DNA of 64,000 nucleotides from Microcoleus sp. FACHB-1515 (GTDB lineage Bacteria; Cyanobacteriota; Cyanobacteriia; Elainellales; Elainellaceae). Below are positions 56,335 through 64,000 of the stretch, piece by piece (within the stretch, counting starts at the first letter, position 1; each line of letters opens with the position of its first letter). The notes under the pieces are model-generated. The model was not told where the DNA came from, did not search any database, and saw only the letters and a list, made by a program, of their open reading frames with translations. The position numbers were made by a program, and so were the translations under genes. The DNA is taken from the NCBI RefSeq assembly GCF_014696105.1, contig NZ_JACJPO010000045.1:53399-117398 (forward strand). Reading direction: 5' to 3'.

Positions 56335-56514
56335 AATCTTTTTATCTCCATTGCAAGTTGGAGCCACAAGCCAGAGCGGAGAAGTTGGACGCTGCAACGC
56401 TCTGGCTTTTGACTGCTTTGTTTACTGCTTGTCCCCATTCGGGAACAAGATCAGCATACATCAGTTGAGCAGTTTGGGGTAATTGCGGGTTAAAAATTCT
56501 TGACATTCTGTTCG

Positions 56515-56745
56515 ATGTCGAAATCAGGAGAAGTTCTTAAGCGCGTTTTAGCCGAATACGGAATCAGCCAGAGTGATTTAGCGAGAGCAATGGGAACGCG
56601 GCGATCGAGCATTCACAACTGGGTGAGCGGACGCACTGATCCAGGCAGCGATACGATGCTCGAAATTCGAGATGCTTTAGAAAAAATCAACCCAGTCGCC
56701 GCTGAAGAATTTATGCGATCGTGGCTGGATAAATCTGATAGTTGA
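56515..56745 (+). CDS. XRE-family helix-turn-helix regulator
   Basis: 76 aa from the ATG at 56515; five residues earlier in frame are unlikely to be translated. The HTH_3 domain fills most of the protein: VLKRVLAEYGISQSDLARAMGTRRSSIHNWVSG, then TMLEIRDALEKINP. A stand-alone repressor-type protein with no effector domain. No toxin gene is adjacent, so a role as an antitoxin is not supported. Target genes unknown. Confidence 0.88.
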   Translation: MSKSGEVLKRVLAEYGISQSDLARAMGTRRSSIHNWVSGRTDPGSDTMLEIRDALEKINPVAAEEFMRSWLDKSDS

Positions 56746-56755
56746 AGCAACTAAA

Positions 56756-56878
56756 TTAACGCTCTGCCTCCTCAAATAGAGATTGGAATCGATCGTCTTC
56801 CCGAAATCGCATCAAAATCTGAATTTGTTTTCGAGCATTGAGGACAATATAAAGCGCAATCGTTGAAATCGCTTTCAA
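56756..56878 (-). CDS. Possible 40-aa ORF or gene remnant
   Basis: A minus-strand frame from a TTG at 56878 encodes a hydrophobic stretch (ISTIALYIVLNARKQI) and an acidic tail (FREDDRFQSLFEEAER). It has protein-like composition but no ribosome-binding site and no ATG start, and it lies in the short gap before the fetA-like gene. It could be the end of a decayed gene. Confidence 0.25.
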   Translation of the reverse strand: MKAISTIALYIVLNARKQIQILMRFREDDRFQSLFEEAER

Positions 56879-56915
56879 TTAAAATACCAGTGACCTTTGC
56901 CACTGCTTGCGATCG

Positions 56916-57638
56916 ATGTCATCACTCAAAACTCTTTCATCTGAACCGCTGCTTATTGTGGAGAATTTGGGGCGAAAGATTCAAGAACGGTGGATTTGGC
57001 AGTCGATAAACTTCTCGCTGACAGCAGGCGATCGCGTTGCCATCGTTGGCGCATCGGGAACCGGAAAAAGTTTATTGCTCAGATCGATCGCTGGACTTGA
57101 TACGGTTCAAACAGGCTTAATTTCCTTTTCTGGAAAATCGCTTTTCGAGTGGTCAATGCCACAGTATCGATCGCAAGTGATCTATCTTCATCAGCGTCCC
57201 GCCTTGCAAGAAGGGACGGTTGAAGATAATCTCCAAGCCGTTTTCAAATTGGCGGTTTATCGCGACAAAACGTTCGATCGCGCCTGCATTCTCACTTATT
57301 TAGCTGCTCTAGGGCGAACTCCAAAATTTCTAGAGCGGCCAAGTACCACCCTTTCAGGCGGAGAAGCGCAAATTGTCGCTTTCTTAAGAGCGCTTCAGCT
57401 TGCGCCGCGAGTGTTGCTGTTTGATGAACCCACTGCTTCATTAGATATTGAAGCGATCGAGCAGTTTGAAGCCCTCGTCCACCTGTGGCACAATGGCCAC
57501 CCCGATCGCGCCTATTTGTGGACAAGCCACAATCCCGCTCAGATTGAACGCATCAGCGATCGCCAACTCCACCTACCGCAATGGACAGCAACTACATCTC
57601 AATTGGCTACGGACAGCTTGCCCTCGCCGCCGCCTTGA
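56916..57638 (+). CDS. ABC transporter ATP-binding protein, FetA/YbbL type
   Basis: 240 aa from the ATG at 56916 (an in-frame TTG lies three codons upstream). Walker A GASGTGKS at 45-52, signature LSGGEAQ at 146-152 and Walker B LLFDEPTASLD around 167-177 are intact. It overlaps the next gene, a FetB-type permease, by 58 nt in another frame, so the two form a pair. FetAB exports iron and improves resistance to peroxide in E. coli. Placement ahead of a siderophore uptake set supports an iron role. Confidence 0.88.
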   Translation: MSSLKTLSSEPLLIVENLGRKIQERWIWQSINFSLTAGDRVAIVGASGTGKSLLLRSIAGLDTVQTGLISFSGKSLFEWSMPQYRSQVIYLHQRPALQEGTVEDNLQAVFKLAVYRDKTFDRACILTYLAALGRTPKFLERPSTTLSGGEAQIVAFLRALQLAPRVLLFDEPTASLDIEAIEQFEALVHLWHNGHPDRAYLWTSHNPAQIERISDRQLHLPQWTATTSQLATDSLPSPPP

Positions 57639-58387
57639 TTTTGATCAACATCGGCCTGTCGATCGCCCTTCAGTTAGGTCTAACTCGACAGCTAGCGATC
57701 GCCGCTTTGCGAATGACCACGCAGCTATTGCTGGTTGGCTACATTTTGGAGTGGATTTTCACGCTTCAGCAGCCCATCTTGGTGCTGTTCGTCGCGCTGG
57801 TTATGACGCTGATTGCAGGACAGGCGGCGATCGATCGCACCAAACGGCGCTACAGCGGCATCTTTTGGAACGGTTTCGTCTCAATTTTTGTATCGTCTGC
57901 TTTCGTGATTGGCTTGACGGTGCAAGGCATCATTCAGGTGCAGCCCTGGTACAGTCCGCAGTACATCATTCCGATGTTGGGCATGGTGTTGGGCAATGCC
58001 TTGACCGGAACGGGACTGGCGCTCGATCGCTTCACCGAAGATTTGACTCGGCGGCGCGAGGCGATCGAATCGCTGCTGGCACTGGGGGCAACCCGTCGCG
58101 AAGCAGCACAAGAATCGATTCGCGAAGCGCTCAGAACCGGAATGACACCGACGATCAATCAAATGATGGTGATGGGCGTGGTCAGTTTACCGGGGATGAT
58201 GACCGGACAAATTCTTGCAGGCGCACTTCCCACTGATGCGGTGCGCTATCAAATTGTGATCATTTTCACGATCGCCGCTGGAACTGCACTGGCAACGATC
58301 GCTACCATCCTGCTTGCCTTTCGCGTTTTGTTCACGCCCACTCATCAACTGCGGCTCGATCGCTTGCAAAAAATCGAAAAAGCTTGA
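57581..58387 (+). CDS. FetB-type iron export ABC permease (UPF0014)
   Basis: 268 aa with about seven hydrophobic segments. The family blocks are LRMTTQLLLVGYIL (30s-50s), IPMLGMVLGNALTGTGLALDRF and ALLALGAT-like ESLLALGATRREAAQESIREALRTGMTPTINQM, followed by VVSLPGMMTGQILAGALP. It pairs with the overlapping ATPase. Known E. coli FetB works in iron efflux; the specific metal here is inferred. Confidence 0.9.
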   Translation: MDSNYISIGYGQLALAAALILINIGLSIALQLGLTRQLAIAALRMTTQLLLVGYILEWIFTLQQPILVLFVALVMTLIAGQAAIDRTKRRYSGIFWNGFVSIFVSSAFVIGLTVQGIIQVQPWYSPQYIIPMLGMVLGNALTGTGLALDRFTEDLTRRREAIESLLALGATRREAAQESIREALRTGMTPTINQMMVMGVVSLPGMMTGQILAGALPTDAVRYQIVIIFTIAAGTALATIATILLAFRVLFTPTHQLRLDRLQKIEKA

Positions 58388-58442
58388 GGACATGGAATAA
58401 TGCTAGGAAGGATTCTCAATAGTGCAGAAAGATTTCTAGCCT

Positions 58443-59402
58443 ATGACCTGCCTTCCATCGCAAGACGATCCAACCTTGTTTGATCAAGCGGTACAACTCG
58501 ATCGAACCGACGATCGCGAAACAATTGAACGTTTTTCCGCTGATGTTGGACAAGGCTATTCTCGCTCGATCGAGTTGCGAGACGGCTTAGAATTGGAAAT
58601 TAGTCACTACCAACCTTGTAGCAATCGAATTATTAAGTTACCAGAGCGATCGCACCCGCTGGAATATTTATTCGCTCTCAGCGGATCGCAACAATCTAAC
58701 GATCACATCATTTGCTCAGGAAAATACAGCTTGTGCGGTAGCGGAATTGCACCTTCAGAAACACTCGAAATTTCGGATGTAGAACCGATCTTGACGTTGA
58801 ATGTTCACATCGATCCAGCTTTATTTCAACAGTTTTGGGGTGCAATCGATACGCCACAGGTGAAGCATTTGTTTCGATCGAATCAGGAATATTATGTGGG
58901 CTGTGGGCAGACGACGATCGCGATGCAAACGGCGATTCAGCAGATTTTGCAGTGTCCTTACCAGTCCGTGACGAAGCGAATTTATCTAGAAAGTAAAGTT
59001 TGGGAACTGCTAGCGCTGTTGATTGAACAGACTGCTGAACCGGAGAAATCGATCGATTTTGCCTTGAAGCCGGATGATATCGATCGCATTCATCACGCCA
59101 GCGAAATTTTGCTCAAACAGTTAAACAATCCGCCTTCGCTTTTAGAATTAGCCAGACAAGTTGGTTTAAATGATTGCACACTCAAGCGCGGATTTCGTCA
59201 GGTTTTTGGCACAACTGCCTTTGGATTTTTGCACGATCGCCGCTTAGAACAAGCGCGTCAACTGCTAGCAGAACGCCGCTTGAATGTGTCTGAAGTTGCT
59301 CGCCAAGTAGGATTTGCCAACCGCAGCTATTTCGCCACCGCTTTTAAGAAAAAGTTTGGTATGAATCCCAAAGAATACCTCGATCGCAAAAATTCCGCCT
59401 AG
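58443..59402 (+). CDS. AraC-family regulator, PchR-like
   Basis: 319 aa. A variable N-terminal sensor domain (about 1-210, ELEISHYQPCSNRIIKL) precedes two helix-turn-helix motifs in the last 100 residues (PSLLELARQVGLNDCTLKRGFRQVFGTTAFGFL; LNVSEVARQVGFANRSYFATAFKKKFGMNPKEY). PchR-type members bind ferric siderophores and switch on receptor genes. It lies directly upstream of a TonB siderophore receptor in the same direction, a classic arrangement, so it probably controls that operon. Confidence 0.92.
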   Translation: MTCLPSQDDPTLFDQAVQLDRTDDRETIERFSADVGQGYSRSIELRDGLELEISHYQPCSNRIIKLPERSHPLEYLFALSGSQQSNDHIICSGKYSLCGSGIAPSETLEISDVEPILTLNVHIDPALFQQFWGAIDTPQVKHLFRSNQEYYVGCGQTTIAMQTAIQQILQCPYQSVTKRIYLESKVWELLALLIEQTAEPEKSIDFALKPDDIDRIHHASEILLKQLNNPPSLLELARQVGLNDCTLKRGFRQVFGTTAFGFLHDRRLEQARQLLAERRLNVSEVARQVGFANRSYFATAFKKKFGMNPKEYLDRKNSA

Positions 59403-59526
59403 CGTTCAACAAATTCCGCCCAGTGGTCAAATTCTACTTCACCTCCACCAGACTTCTCGATAAACTGCTTCTGCAAAAGATTTTCAATTAGCTTTTGCTG
59501 AAATTTTCTGAGTGGTGTGTGACGTG

Positions 59527-61962
59527 ATGGTTGAGCAACGGTGTCGGTTGATTTGGGTTACGGGTGTGCTGTCGATTTTGCTGACCACTCCCGCTGTGGC
59601 AGAAGTGCCGGAGGTCGTTCAGTCTGAGCCGCCTGCCACCACGATCGACGAGTGGAGGGCGCAAATCGCGCAGGCAACCGTTTCAGTAACGGATGTGCGG
59701 ATGGAGATCACCGAGGCGGGTCTGTCGATCGCGCTGGATGCCGAAGGAACACTTGCCCCCGCCAGCACTTCCACGATCGGCAACGCGCTGATTGTCGAAA
59801 TTCCCAACGCCACTTTGACGAGAGAAGCGTTTGAGCAGGCTGAACCGATCGAGGGAATCGCCCTTGTCGAAGTGATCAATCTGCCCGGACGATTACGAAT
59901 TGCAATCACGGGAATTGATGCACCGCCGATTGCCCAAATCATTTCAGCAGAAGCAGGGCTAAGGCTAGATGTGGCGGTTGGCAGCGCGGCAGAACGGGCG
60001 GAAGAGGATGCAATTGAAATTGTCGTGACGGGTGAACAGGAAGAAGGCTATGCCGTACCGAATGCCAGTGCCGGAACGCGAACGGATGCCGCGCTGCGGG
60101 ACGTGCCTCAATCGATCCAGGTTGTGCCGCGTCAGGTGATCGAAGATCAGGGGGCGATCGACCTGGGGGATGTGCTGCGAAATGTCGGCGGCGTCACTGC
60201 AAACGGAGACAGTATTCGGGGACTGGGTGCAAATGAGCGAGGCATTCCAGGGGTGTTTGTGAATGGCGATCGTCAGGCGCGATTTTCTCCGTTTGATGTG
60301 AGCAACGTCGAGCGGGTGGAAGTGCTGAGAGGTCCGGCTTCGGTGCTGTATGGACAGGGCGAACCGGGCGGAATTGTCAGCGTGGTGACAGAACAGCCTC
60401 AAACAGAACCCGCCTACGAGGTGGAGGCGAGACTCGGCAATTTTGATTTTTATCGGAGTACGCTCGACTTTACAGGACCACTCAACGACGATCGAACAAT
60501 TTTGTATCGCTTGAATGTGGCGTATCAAAATGCAGGTTCACCTGTCGATTTTGTTCAAAACGAACGATTCGCCATTTTTCCTGTTCTCCGCTTCCAACTT
60601 GGCGATCGCACCGCTTTCACACTAGAGGGAGCTTACCAAACAATTTCTGGCAGACAAGATCCCGGCTTGCTTGATGTCCCTTTGCCGCTGGGAGAACTTT
60701 CAATTTCTCGGTTTCTAGGAGAACCTGATTTTCCCAGCGCCACCAATGAAGCTGTTTCGATCGGTTATCGTCTGGAACATGAACTCAGCGATGATTGGTT
60801 AATCCGCCATCAGTTTAGAGCCGATTTTGCTGATTTTGACGAATATTTTATTGGCTTGAATGAGCTAGAAGCGGACAACCGCACGGTATCTCGATTTGCA
60901 TCAAGATTTCGGGGATCAGATGAAGTCTACACAGCACGAGCAGAAGTATTAGGGGAGATTACAACAGGCATTGTCGAGCAAGATTTATTGGTGGGGGTGG
61001 AGTACACCAGACGAGTCACTGATTCCTACTTTATTGATAGAGAATTATCTGCGATCGACTTATACGATCCTGATTACGGCAATTTTTCCCTGGATGACTT
61101 TGAACCGACCGATGGTGAAATCAGTCCGCCCGGAAGCAGCAATTCGGTTGGAATTTATGCTCAAAACCTGGCGGCAATTGGCGATCAGATCAAGATTCTG
61201 CTGGGCGGACGGTTGGACTGGATACAAGATTCCGGCTTTAACTTTAGCGAAGCAGAACAGGAAGTAACGAACTTCAGTCCTCGCGTTGGCATTGTCTATC
61301 AGCCGATCGAGCCGCTTTCGCTATATGCCAACTACGCTCAGTCTTTCAGTCCTCAATTTGGGATCGATCGCCAGGGAAATCAGTTTGTTCCAATTAGCGG
61401 CGAACAGTTTGAAATTGGCGCAAAAGCAGAGTTTCTAGATGGTCGGTTGGCAGCCACTTTGTCCGCCTATCAAATCACCAGGGCAAATGATTTCGTCCCC
61501 GATCCGATTGACGATAACTTCGACATTCAAATTGGCGAATCGCGCAGTCGCGGCATCGAGTTTGATCTGCGCGGAGAACCGCTTTCAGGACTCAATCTCA
61601 TTGCCACCTATGCCTATATTGATGCAGAAATTACCGAAGATCCATCCGGCTTTGAAGGCAGTCAGCTTCCCGGAGTTCCAGAGCATAGCGGTAGTCTATG
61701 GGCAGTGTACGAGCTTCAGGAAGGAACGCTAGAAGGGTTAGGGCTGGGAGCAGGCGTATTTTATGCCGATGAAAGTTTAGTCGATGTGGGAAGCACTGAA
61801 ACCAATTCAAGTAGCTGGCGCACGGCTGCTTTGCTGTATTATCGACGCGATAACTGGCGAGTGCAGTTAAATGTCGATAATTTATTTGACGCTGAATATT
61901 CCAGGTATTCTCGACGTGAGGAACCTTTCACAATTCGGGGAACGGTTTCAGTCACTTTTTGA
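59527..61962 (+). CDS. TonB-dependent siderophore receptor with N-terminal AMIN domain
   Basis: 811 aa from the ATG at 59527 (a GTG five codons upstream is possible). The signal peptide ends near residue 25 (TTPAVAE). An AMIN domain at about 45-150 (VTDVRMEITEAGLSIALDAEG, LPGRLRIAITG) is a cyanobacterial addition and may bind the cell wall. The plug domain follows (ALRDVPQSIQVVPRQVIEDQGAIDLGDVLRNVGG, VERVEVLRGPASVLYGQGEPGG), then a 22-strand barrel ending in Phe. It imports a ferric siderophore across the outer membrane using TonB energy. No TonB/ExbBD gene is in the window. Confidence 0.95.
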   Translation: MVEQRCRLIWVTGVLSILLTTPAVAEVPEVVQSEPPATTIDEWRAQIAQATVSVTDVRMEITEAGLSIALDAEGTLAPASTSTIGNALIVEIPNATLTREAFEQAEPIEGIALVEVINLPGRLRIAITGIDAPPIAQIISAEAGLRLDVAVGSAAERAEEDAIEIVVTGEQEEGYAVPNASAGTRTDAALRDVPQSIQVVPRQVIEDQGAIDLGDVLRNVGGVTANGDSIRGLGANERGIPGVFVNGDRQARFSPFDVSNVERVEVLRGPASVLYGQGEPGGIVSVVTEQPQTEPAYEVEARLGNFDFYRSTLDFTGPLNDDRTILYRLNVAYQNAGSPVDFVQNERFAIFPVLRFQLGDRTAFTLEGAYQTISGRQDPGLLDVPLPLGELSISRFLGEPDFPSATNEAVSIGYRLEHELSDDWLIRHQFRADFADFDEYFIGLNELEADNRTVSRFASRFRGSDEVYTARAEVLGEITTGIVEQDLLVGVEYTRRVTDSYFIDRELSAIDLYDPDYGNFSLDDFEPTDGEISPPGSSNSVGIYAQNLAAIGDQIKILLGGRLDWIQDSGFNFSEAEQEVTNFSPRVGIVYQPIEPLSLYANYAQSFSPQFGIDRQGNQFVPISGEQFEIGAKAEFLDGRLAATLSAYQITRANDFVPDPIDDNFDIQIGESRSRGIEFDLRGEPLSGLNLIATYAYIDAEITEDPSGFEGSQLPGVPEHSGSLWAVYELQEGTLEGLGLGAGVFYADESLVDVGSTETNSSSWRTAALLYYRRDNWRVQLNVDNLFDAEYSRYSRREEPFTIRGTVSVTF

Positions 61963-62016
61963 TTAAGCGATCGCTTTTTAAGCCTATCGATCGCACTTTT
62001 TGTTCAATTTTTTCTA

Positions 62017-63009
62017 ATGAGCAAATATCGGCTTCTACTTTTCTTTATTCTTGCACTGCTTCTGGCACTAATTCCAGTTAGCTACAGGCTGTCAACTAAC
62101 GCGGTTTTCTCTTTGGCAAGCCCAACTCAGTCTGAGTGCCGAATTGTTCAACATGATTTGGGGGAAGCTTGTGTACCCTTGCATCCAAAGCGAGTTGTTG
62201 TGTTGGGTGGTCTTGATGCAGTCCTTGCGCTTGGAGTTAAACCGGTCGGAGCAGAAGGCACAATTGAATCCTTCTATGAGGCAGCCTTTTCTAAAGCAGA
62301 TTTGGCCGCGATCGAGCCGATTGGTTTTTCGGAGACGGGCGTTGATCTAGAAGCGATCTTGAAACTCAAGCCCGATTTAATTTTACAGTTAGCATTCTGG
62401 AATTATGTGTCGCCCACCTATGATTTGCTCTCGAAAACGATACCAATGGTTGTTGTAATGAATCAAACTGAAGCAGAATGGAAATCAGTTTTTCTCAAGT
62501 ATGCTGAGGCATTAGGTAAAACAAGGGAAGCGAACCAAATATTAGCCAGCTACCATGCGCGACTGGCAGAGTTTCAAGCAAGAATGGGCGATCGTCTTAA
62601 CCAAATTAAAGTTTCACTTGTTCGTGTTTTTCCTTTAGGATTATCCTTCTATTTAAAGACATCATTTCCAGGTTCAATTGTGGCCGAGACAGGGTTGCAG
62701 CGTCCTCCAGTACAAGATGTTACATCCCCACAAGCTCTTTACATCGATGTGAATCCTGAAATGCTTGATGTCCTGGATGGCGATGTTATGTTTGTGTGGT
62801 CTTTTGGATACAATGCACCCATGATTCGCACTGCCCAAAGCGTTTTGAAGCGGTTGCAAAGCGATTCACTCTGGTCGCAACTCAAGGTCGTGCAGCAAAA
62901 GCAAGTTTACGAGGTTTCTTCAAGTACCTGGATGGGCTATGGCCCGATCGCAGCAAATTTAGTGGTTGACGATTTATTCAAATACTTTTTAGGTGAGCCA
63001 TCCTCATGA
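62017..63009 (+). CDS. Fe(III)-siderophore ABC binding protein (FecB/FhuD-like)
   Basis: 330 aa. The hydrophobic N-terminus (residues 5-23) is a signal or anchor without a clear lipobox. The periplasmic binding fold shows HPKRVVVLGGLDAVLALGVKPVG, VDLEAILKLKPDLIL and a long linking helix (TREANQILASYHARLAEFQARM). It receives the siderophore in the periplasm. The permease and ATPase that would complete the importer are not adjacent. Translationally coupled to the next gene by an ATGA overlap. Confidence 0.92.
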   Translation: MSKYRLLLFFILALLLALIPVSYRLSTNAVFSLASPTQSECRIVQHDLGEACVPLHPKRVVVLGGLDAVLALGVKPVGAEGTIESFYEAAFSKADLAAIEPIGFSETGVDLEAILKLKPDLILQLAFWNYVSPTYDLLSKTIPMVVVMNQTEAEWKSVFLKYAEALGKTREANQILASYHARLAEFQARMGDRLNQIKVSLVRVFPLGLSFYLKTSFPGSIVAETGLQRPPVQDVTSPQALYIDVNPEMLDVLDGDVMFVWSFGYNAPMIRTAQSVLKRLQSDSLWSQLKVVQQKQVYEVSSSTWMGYGPIAANLVVDDLFKYFLGEPSS

Positions 63010-63395
63010 CCATTCACACTTTGTTTGTCTGCACATCTTGCGTTGATCTCAGCCATGAAGGAGAAGTACCTGCTGATTGCACTGAGGGTAATCAATTATT
63101 TCTCAAGCTGCTCGCAGCCCAACAAGATAATTCAGCTTGCCCTGATCTCAATATCGAAGCCGTTGACTGTTTGGGAACTTGCGATCGTCCTTGCTCGGTT
63201 TCGCTTGTCTGTCCGCACAAATACACCTTTCATTACGTTGATGTTTTGTCTGATCAAGGTGCGATCGATTTGCTACGCCTTTGTAAGCTTTATATTGATA
63301 GAAAAGACGGCGATCTTCAGCTTGCCGAAATGCCGCGATCGCTGCGTTCCAAGCTGCTCGTTTGCATCCCGCCACCTGCATTGAACAATCAGTAG
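63006..63395 (+). CDS. DUF1636 Cys-rich metal-binding protein
   Basis: 129 aa. Five Cys in the DUF1636 positions are visible: C9 and C12 (FVCTSC), C55, C59 and C63 (VDCLGTCDRPC); others at 25, 45 and 69. The pattern suggests a thioredoxin-like 2Fe-2S or other metal site. Its ATG overlaps the stop of the siderophore-binding gene by 4 nt, so it is made with the uptake system, hinting at a role in intracellular iron release or sensing. The biochemical role is undocumented to my knowledge. Confidence 0.88.
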   Translation: MTIHTLFVCTSCVDLSHEGEVPADCTEGNQLFLKLLAAQQDNSACPDLNIEAVDCLGTCDRPCSVSLVCPHKYTFHYVDVLSDQGAIDLLRLCKLYIDRKDGDLQLAEMPRSLRSKLLVCIPPPALNNQ

Positions 63396-63568
63396 GAACG
63401 AGTGCTAATTGAATTGAATGATCGTAGCGCCGTCAGCCTAAGATAAAGATATTGCTTGACGAGGGAACGCCAGTACGGATCAGCCCACAATCGATCGAGT
63501 CTGCTGGACGATTGCTGAAATCATTTCGCCGCTGCTACCAGGGTTTGTCTGTTTGGTCGATCGATTTT

Positions 63569-63940
63569 TCAGCTAATAACGGTTTCCTTTGAAGGAACCG
63601 GGGGAATTTTGGCGATCGTGGTCGATTGCAGCACTTCAGGAAACAGTTTCCAGGCGATCGTTCCATTTTCACTCGCTAGATAAAGTTCACCAAATTTGAG
63701 TAGCGCTTCTGCTTCAGATGGAGGAACATCAGTAAACAAATAGGTGAGCTTATTCGTAGCAGAAAAGGCAACCGCGCAGGGATGACTGCATGTCCACAAA
63801 CAGCCGACTGCTTGAATTTCGAGTTGCGATCGATGTCTCCAGGTTTGATGCAAGGTTTGAAGCTGCTCTAGCAGTTTCGTTCCATCATAACGTGAGTTCT
63901 GGATAAGGAAAGGCGGGGGCAGTAGGCTGAACACTACCAC
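63569..63940 (-). pseudogene. Truncated DUF1636 paralogue
   Basis: Open frame of 123 codons whose body matches DUF1636 from SRYDGTKLLEQLQTLHQTW onward, including AVGCLWTCSHPCAVAF and a C-terminal GELYLASENGTIAWKLFP. The normal N-terminal CxxC segment is absent: the first roughly 12 codons look like the end of an insertion element. Three of the five metal-site Cys remain. It probably lost its own promoter and start and is likely non-functional. Confidence 0.75.
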
Positions 63941-64000
63941 AGAGTTTAGCCACCCCCACCTATGCTCAGCTTAGAGGAACTTTTCTGTAGAGTCGATGAC
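63905..64000 (+). mobile_element. Left end of an IS982-like insertion sequence, partial
   Basis: The DUF1636 similarity stops near 63905, and the transposase start appears 57 nt further on. The intervening sequence includes a C-rich GCCACCCCCACC stretch just before the transposase ATG. The exact left boundary and terminal inverted repeat cannot be fixed without the other end, which is outside the window. Confidence 0.6.
63962..64000 (+). CDS. IS982-family transposase, N-terminal fragment
   Basis: First 13 codons, MLSLEELFCRVDD, match the start of cyanobacterial IS982-type transposases, which typically open with M-x-SLEELFC-x-VDDFC. The gene continues past the right edge. The short length limits certainty; the disrupted neighbour supports the mobile-element reading. 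Confidence 0.6.
   Translation, partial: MLSLEELFCRVDD

Noticed and set aside
57448..58236. 262-codon plus-strand frame overlapping the FetA/FetB pair
   Set aside because: Out-of-frame shadow; the FetB frame shows clear membrane segments and family motifs, this one does not.
59403..59526. Fur box or cobalamin riboswitch upstream of the TonB receptor
   Set aside because: No GATAATGATAATCATTATC-like palindrome and no B12-box were found in the 120-bp gap; regulation by the AraC protein is more likely.

Overview
The window is chromosomal DNA from a cyanobacterium. Three things show this: very frequent HIP1-type GCGATCGC octamers; a photosystem II gene (psbI) and a phycobilin lyase gene (cpcS/cpeS type); and several cyanobacterial protein families (SLH-OprB porin, AMIN-TonB receptor, ValRS with a CAAD membrane domain, DUF3769, HpsA). 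The hps pseudopilin operon and the PEP-CTERM protein suggest a filamentous or mat/biofilm-forming lineage, but the species cannot be named from the sequence alone. No rRNA, tRNA or CRISPR array was seen.

Layout. 1-3176: minus-strand sugar ABC transporter operon (binding protein, two permeases, first codons of the ATPase). 3177-7078: 0.8 kb leader region, SLH/OprB porin and a PEP-CTERM beta-propeller protein. 7163-10791: GST, galE and hflX on the minus strand. 11036-13564: GAF-GAF-PAS adenylate cyclase. 13568-16786: three overlapping glycosyltransferases. 17056-22988: dynamin-like GTPase, secreted and lipoprotein genes, an SDR and an NTF2-like protein. 23047-24111: murG. 24289-24450: an easily missed 53-aa small protein gene. 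24532-31711: minus-strand hps-type operon (hpsA, hpsB, hpsC and a FimT/GspH pseudopilin). 32220-41223: rpmB, htpG, malQ, a RodZ-like protein, a pseudouridine synthase and a GH38 alpha-mannosidase. 41307-48536: a hypothetical protein, psbI (38 aa), a DUF3769 LptD-like protein, a hypothetical protein, the bilin lyase and a malic enzyme.

48.7-51.7 kb is an accessory patch. It holds a xylulokinase fragment, a HigBA-like toxin-antitoxin pair whose toxin is frameshifted by an apparent 19-nt insertion, an intact DUF433/DUF5615 (VapBC-like) pair between two copies of a short repeat, and an AT-rich DUF3825 gene. 51.8-56.7 kb holds valS, a SIMPL protein and small genes.

56.9-63.4 kb is an iron-handling island on the plus strand: a FetAB-type exporter, a PchR-like AraC regulator, a TonB-dependent siderophore receptor, an Fe-siderophore binding protein and a translationally coupled DUF1636 Cys-rich protein. 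At the right edge a second DUF1636 gene has lost its metal-binding N-terminus at the end of what looks like an IS982-family element that continues out of the window.

I found no clear-cut wholly new system. The best candidates for follow-up are the DUF1636-siderophore coupling, the repeat-flanked DUF433/DUF5615 pair with the DUF3825 neighbour, and the 53-aa small protein.
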